Shown in pieces: positions 61,505 to 64,000 of a stretch of 64,000 bases of DNA (position 1 is its first letter; the number at the start of each line of letters is the position of its first letter). This stretch comes from an uncultured Lachnospiraceae bacterium. Its GTDB lineage: Bacteria > Bacillota > Clostridia > Lachnospirales > Lachnospiraceae. The DNA lies in the NCBI GenBank assembly GCA_910578335.1, contig CAJTPU010000007.1, forward strand, positions 15,705-79,704, read 5' to 3'. Made by a program: the position numbers and the translations under genes. The notes under the pieces were generated by a model. The model was not told where the DNA came from. It saw nothing but the letters and a program-made list of their open reading frames with translations, and searched no databases.

Positions 61505-61516
61505 GTAAACGATTAC
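61505..61516. promoter_or_regulatory. LacI-type operator, site 7
   Basis: GTAAACGATTAC preceded by TGA. Its centre is 15 bases past the -10 box, over the expected start of transcription. Confidence 0.7.
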
Positions 61517-61536
61517 ACAAAAAGGAGCATACATAG

Positions 61537-61980
61537 ATGAAAATAGCAATAGGAAACGACCATGTGGCTTTGGAAATGAAGCAGGAAATAGCCGCGTTTT
61601 TAAAAGACATGGGGCATAAGGTAGTGGATTTTGGGACGGATTCCGCACAGCGCTGCGATTATCCGGTGTATGGAGAAAGGGTGGCGAGAGCGGTTGCCGG
61701 AGGCGAGGCTGACTGCGGCGTGCTGATTTGCGGAACAGGCGTCGGCATTTCCATGGCTGCAAATAAAGTGAATGGCATAAGGGCATGCGTATGCAGCGAG
61801 CCGTATACGGCAAGACTGTCCAAACGTCACAACAACACTAATATCATAGCGTTTGGAGCCAGAGTAGTCGGCATTGATATGGCGAAGATGATTGTGGCGG
61901 AATGGCTGGCGGCGGAATATGAAGGCGGCAGGCACCAGAAACGGGTTGAGATGCTTGCGGATATCGAGAGGAGGCAGTAA
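61537..61980 (+). CDS. rpiB: ribose-5-phosphate isomerase B / allose-6-phosphate isomerase
   Basis: This 147-residue RpiB/LacA-fold isomerase has the active-site Cys in ADCGVLICGTGVGISMAANK and the RHNNTNIIAFGARVVG block. It interconverts ribose-5-phosphate and ribulose-5-phosphate, and RpiB enzymes also accept allose-6-phosphate. AAAAGGAG precedes the ATG. It is followed directly by an epimerase of the Rpe/AlsE group, the same pairing of functions as in the E. coli allose pathway. It is controlled by a strong promoter with a LacI-type operator. Confidence 0.93.
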   Translation: MKIAIGNDHVALEMKQEIAAFLKDMGHKVVDFGTDSAQRCDYPVYGERVARAVAGGEADCGVLICGTGVGISMAANKVNGIRACVCSEPYTARLSKRHNNTNIIAFGARVVGIDMAKMIVAEWLAAEYEGGRHQKRVEMLADIERRQ

Positions 61981-62634
61981 ATGAAGGATAAGCTTTTGTG
62001 CCCGTCCATGATGTGTGCGGATTTTTCCTGTCTGGAGCGGGAGATGCTGCTTTTGGAGGAGGCAGGCAGCGATATGTTTCATATTGATGTCATGGATGGC
62101 AGATTCGTTCCCAATTTTGGTATGGGACTGCAGGATATTGCATATCTGTGCAAGTATGCCAAAATTCCCTGTGACGTCCATCTGATGATAGAGCAGCCGA
62201 TACAATACGTGGACAAATTTGCGGATTTAGGAGCTTCCATTCTTTATGTGCATCCGGAAAGTGAGTGTCATCCCGCCAGAACCCTGCAGAAGATTCATGA
62301 CAGGGGGATAAAAGCAGGGATTGCGTTAAATCCCGGCACCGGTGTGGAATCTGTGGAACCGCTTTTCAATCTGGCGGATTATGTACTTGTCATGAGCGTA
62401 AATCCGGGCTTTGCCGGACAGAAATATATTGATTTTGTAGACGAAAAGCTGGAGCAGCTTCTGCATAAGCAGGAAAAATACGGCTATGAAGTGATGCTTG
62501 ACGGCGCCTGCTCGCCGGAGCGGATTGCCGATTTGGGAAAAAAAGGAGTAAAGGGCTTTGTTTTGGGCACTTCGGCGTTATTTGGAAAAGGACGCGGGTA
62601 CGGGGAAATTATAAGAGAACTGCGCGCCTTGTGA
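61981..62634 (+). CDS. Rpe/AlsE-type ketose-phosphate 3-epimerase
   Basis: This 217-residue TIM barrel has metal and substrate motifs CPSMMCADF, HIDVMDGRFVPNF, CDVHLMIEQP and VMSVNPGFAGQKY. GTSALFGKGRG near the end resembles D-allulose-6-phosphate 3-epimerase (AlsE) more than the GSAVF of ribulose-phosphate epimerase, and PSMMC is likewise closer to AlsE. The distinction is a judgement by eye. GAGGAGG precedes the ATG, which immediately follows the rpiB stop. Together they could convert an aldose phosphate to fructose-6-phosphate, or ribose-5-phosphate to xylulose-5-phosphate. Confidence 0.88.
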   Translation: MKDKLLCPSMMCADFSCLEREMLLLEEAGSDMFHIDVMDGRFVPNFGMGLQDIAYLCKYAKIPCDVHLMIEQPIQYVDKFADLGASILYVHPESECHPARTLQKIHDRGIKAGIALNPGTGVESVEPLFNLADYVLVMSVNPGFAGQKYIDFVDEKLEQLLHKQEKYGYEVMLDGACSPERIADLGKKGVKGFVLGTSALFGKGRGYGEIIRELRAL

Positions 62635-62662
62635 AAAACAGGGAAAGCTCCATGCAAAAGGA

Positions 62663-62691
62663 TTGTTTTTCACCGAGCTTTGTATTATACT
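62663..62691 (+). promoter_or_regulatory. promoter of the SEC-C gene
   Basis: TTGTTT (62663-62668), 17 bp, TATACT (62686-62691), followed by a small GCGCC/GGCGC hairpin before the gene. Confidence 0.5.
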
Positions 62692-62760
62692 ATAAAACAG
62701 CGCCACCTGCATCGGCTGTGCGAGCGGCGCTTATAAATGAATGTAAGGATGGTACGAGCT

Positions 62761-63267
62761 ATGGCATTGTTGGAACAGTGGAGAGAGATGGCATATTCCA
62801 AGACAGCGGACAAGCAGGAGCTTCAAAAGCTGTGGGCAGCTTATTTTGAGGAAGAAAAAAATATTTACGCAGAGCTTTTAAAAACGCCTGACGAAGTAGT
62901 TACGGGAACGGTGAAAGAGCTGGCAGACAAATACGGCATAAGCCTGATGAGCATGACAGGTTTTCTGGACGGCATCAACGACAGCTTAGAGGATGCCAAT
63001 CCCATCGAGGAGATGGAGGAGGACACCGTGGTAAACCTTGGCTTTGACAAGGAGCGGCTGTACAAAAACATGGTGGCGGCAGAGGCGGACTGGCTGTACA
63101 ATCTGGAGGAATGGAACGCTATCTTTGACGAGGAGACGAGAAAGGCACTCTACAAAGAGCAGAAATCTTCCACGACTATCCGCAAAGAGCCGAAGGTATA
63201 TCCCAATGACCCTTGTCCCTGCGGCAGCGGCAAAAAATACAAAAAGTGCTGTGGGAAAGCAGGCTGA
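62761..63267 (+). CDS. SEC-C motif protein
   Basis: This 168-residue cytoplasmic protein has a helical N-terminal domain (MALLEQWREMAYSKTADKQE; YGISLMSMTGFLDGINDSLE) and a C-terminal zinc-binding SEC-C motif NDPCPCGSGKKYKKCCG, like that at the end of SecA. The motif binds zinc and is used for ribosome or SecB contact in SecA. In stand-alone proteins the role is not established. The start at 62761 is preceded by a modest AAGGATGG; an in-frame ATG lies at 62737. It stands apart from the sugar genes. Confidence 0.85.
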   Translation: MALLEQWREMAYSKTADKQELQKLWAAYFEEEKNIYAELLKTPDEVVTGTVKELADKYGISLMSMTGFLDGINDSLEDANPIEEMEEDTVVNLGFDKERLYKNMVAAEADWLYNLEEWNAIFDEETRKALYKEQKSSTTIRKEPKVYPNDPCPCGSGKKYKKCCGKAG

Positions 63268-63280
63268 GGAACGGAGTCGT

Positions 63281-63745
63281 ATGGAAAGCAGAGTAGGAGA
63301 AGCGGTGGCGCTCTTTGAAGCAGGGTATAACTGCGCGCAGTCGTTGTTTGCTGCCTATGCGGATTTGTTTGGAATGGACAGGGAAGCGGCGCTCAGGCTG
63401 TCAAGCCCTATGGGAGCCGGTATCGGCCGTATGCGGGAGGTATGCGGCGCCGTGTCTTCCATGTCTTTGCTTCTCGGTCTGAAGGAAGGAAACAGTGACG
63501 CTGCGGACGAAGAGGCAAAAAAGCGGATATACGAAAAAACCAGACAGATGGCGGATGCCTTTAAAGAGATAAACGGCAGTATTATCTGCAGAGAGCTCTT
63601 GGGAATTGAAGGGCGGGAAGAGAGTGCGGCTCCCTCGGTGAGGGATGCCGCTTATTATGCATCCCGTCCCTGCCCGCGCCTGATTGCCTGTGCTGCCCGC
63701 ATTGTGGAGGAGACGCTGCTTGCTGAAAAAATGTGCGGCAAATAG
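63281..63745 (+). CDS. C_GCAxxG_C_C family protein
   Basis: This 154-residue protein has the family cysteines: YNCAQSLFAAYADLFG at the N-terminus, VCGAVSSMSLLLGLKEG (the GCAxxG-like element, here CGAVSS), a later IICRELLG and C-terminal RPCPRLIACAA. The family is described as redox-active or split-Soret-like, and its function is not settled. The ATG at 63281 follows TGAGGAACGG. It begins 13 bases after the SEC-C gene, so the two probably share a transcript. Confidence 0.85.
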   Translation: MESRVGEAVALFEAGYNCAQSLFAAYADLFGMDREAALRLSSPMGAGIGRMREVCGAVSSMSLLLGLKEGNSDAADEEAKKRIYEKTRQMADAFKEINGSIICRELLGIEGREESAAPSVRDAAYYASRPCPRLIACAARIVEETLLAEKMCGK

Positions 63746-63755
63746 ATTTATCCGA

Positions 63756-63787
63756 CGGCAGTCCGGTGCCGGTGCGCCGGACTGCTG
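63756..63787 (+). terminator. terminator-like hairpin
   Basis: CGGCAGTCCGG pairs with CCGGACTGCTG (11 bp with one G-U), with only a short T run after it. Confidence 0.5.
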
Positions 63788-63810
63788 TTAAGTACGAAAC
63801 GAGGGTTATG

Positions 63811-64000
63811 ATGGAAATTATACTGGCAGTTGTATTGTTTTTGGTAGGAATTGTATTGATTGTAAAGGGCGGCGACTATTTTGTGGATGCCGCGTCATGG
63901 ATTGCCGAGGTGAGCGGCGTGCCGAAGTTAATTGTGGGAGCGACGATAGTCAGTCTTGCAACAACGCTGCCGGAGATGCTGGTGTCGGTGATGGCGGCGG
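63811..64000 (+). CDS. sodium/calcium antiporter, N-terminal part
   Basis: The gene runs off the end of the window. The visible 63 residues start with a hydrophobic helix (MEIILAVVLFLVGIVLIVKG), then GGDYFVDAASWIAEVSGVP and the alpha-repeat VGATIVSLATTLPEMLVSV. This is the ion-binding motif of the CaCA superfamily (usual form GTSLPE; here ATTLPE). These antiporters exchange sodium or protons for calcium. GAGGG lies 5 bases before the ATG at 63811; an ATG at 63808 is also in frame. Confidence 0.85.
   Translation, partial: MEIILAVVLFLVGIVLIVKGGDYFVDAASWIAEVSGVPKLIVGATIVSLATTLPEMLVSVMAA

Noticed and set aside
19964..61516. Reading the seven palindromes as CcpA cre sites
   Set aside because: The core is similar, but the repeated TGAGTAAACG flank, the clustering in one sugar island and the fixed position after -10 boxes fit a local LacI operator better. 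It is kept as an alternative, not a call.

Overview
The window reads as a chromosomal segment from an anaerobic gut Firmicute, most likely a Lachnospiraceae (Clostridium cluster XIVa) species. This is inferred from strong AGGAGG-type ribosome binding sites, a B. subtilis-type ThyA, CIRCE control of a chaperone gene, several CUT1 sugar ABC systems without a local ATPase, a glycyl radical enzyme and a large set of glycan genes. No rRNA, tRNA, CRISPR array or intact transposase was seen.

Region 1 (1-19.9 kb) is mostly housekeeping. It holds the end of a beta-CASP nuclease-like protein, thyA-folA, an ECF sigma / membrane regulator / lipoprotein operon on the minus strand, a flavodoxin, a branched-chain aminotransferase, a PrsA-like foldase lipoprotein, htpG under a CIRCE operator, a GreA-like factor, DegV, a LysR regulator and a purine-salvage operon (phosphoribosyltransferase, adenine deaminase, NCS2 permease).

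Region 2 (19.9-62.6 kb) is a glycan and sugar catabolism island. In order it has: a solute-binding protein with a long N-terminal extension and two permeases; a membrane-anchored beta-propeller/TPR protein; a Yip1-like membrane protein; a DUF5696-like lipoprotein; a second permease pair; a second binding protein; GH-type enzymes (a GH42-like protein, a GH106-like protein, GH4, GH38, GH43, two GH13); a nucleoside hydrolase; two PfkB kinases and a ROK kinase; a D-lyxose/D-mannose isomerase; an amidohydrolase; a LacI regulator; an uncharacterised glycyl radical enzyme with its activase; a MATE transporter; and RpiB plus an AlsE/Rpe-like epimerase. Seven copies of a near-palindrome (core GTAAACGTTTAC, usually preceded by TGA) lie at promoters through this region. 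In the five with a recognisable promoter the operator centre lies 12-17 nt past the -10. The simplest reading is one regulon controlled by the LacI protein encoded at 49227-50243.

The most unusual non-coding feature is a repeat of about 200 bp. There are two full copies in opposite orientation (12.7-12.9 and 15.6-15.8 kb) and a truncated copy (52.2 kb). Each full copy has a perfect 22-bp closing stem. The stem differs at four positions between copies with every change compensated, while the 94-nt interior is almost identical. This is the best candidate here for an undescribed element.

Region 3 (62.6-64 kb) has a SEC-C protein, a C_GCAxxG_C_C family protein and the start of a sodium/calcium antiporter.
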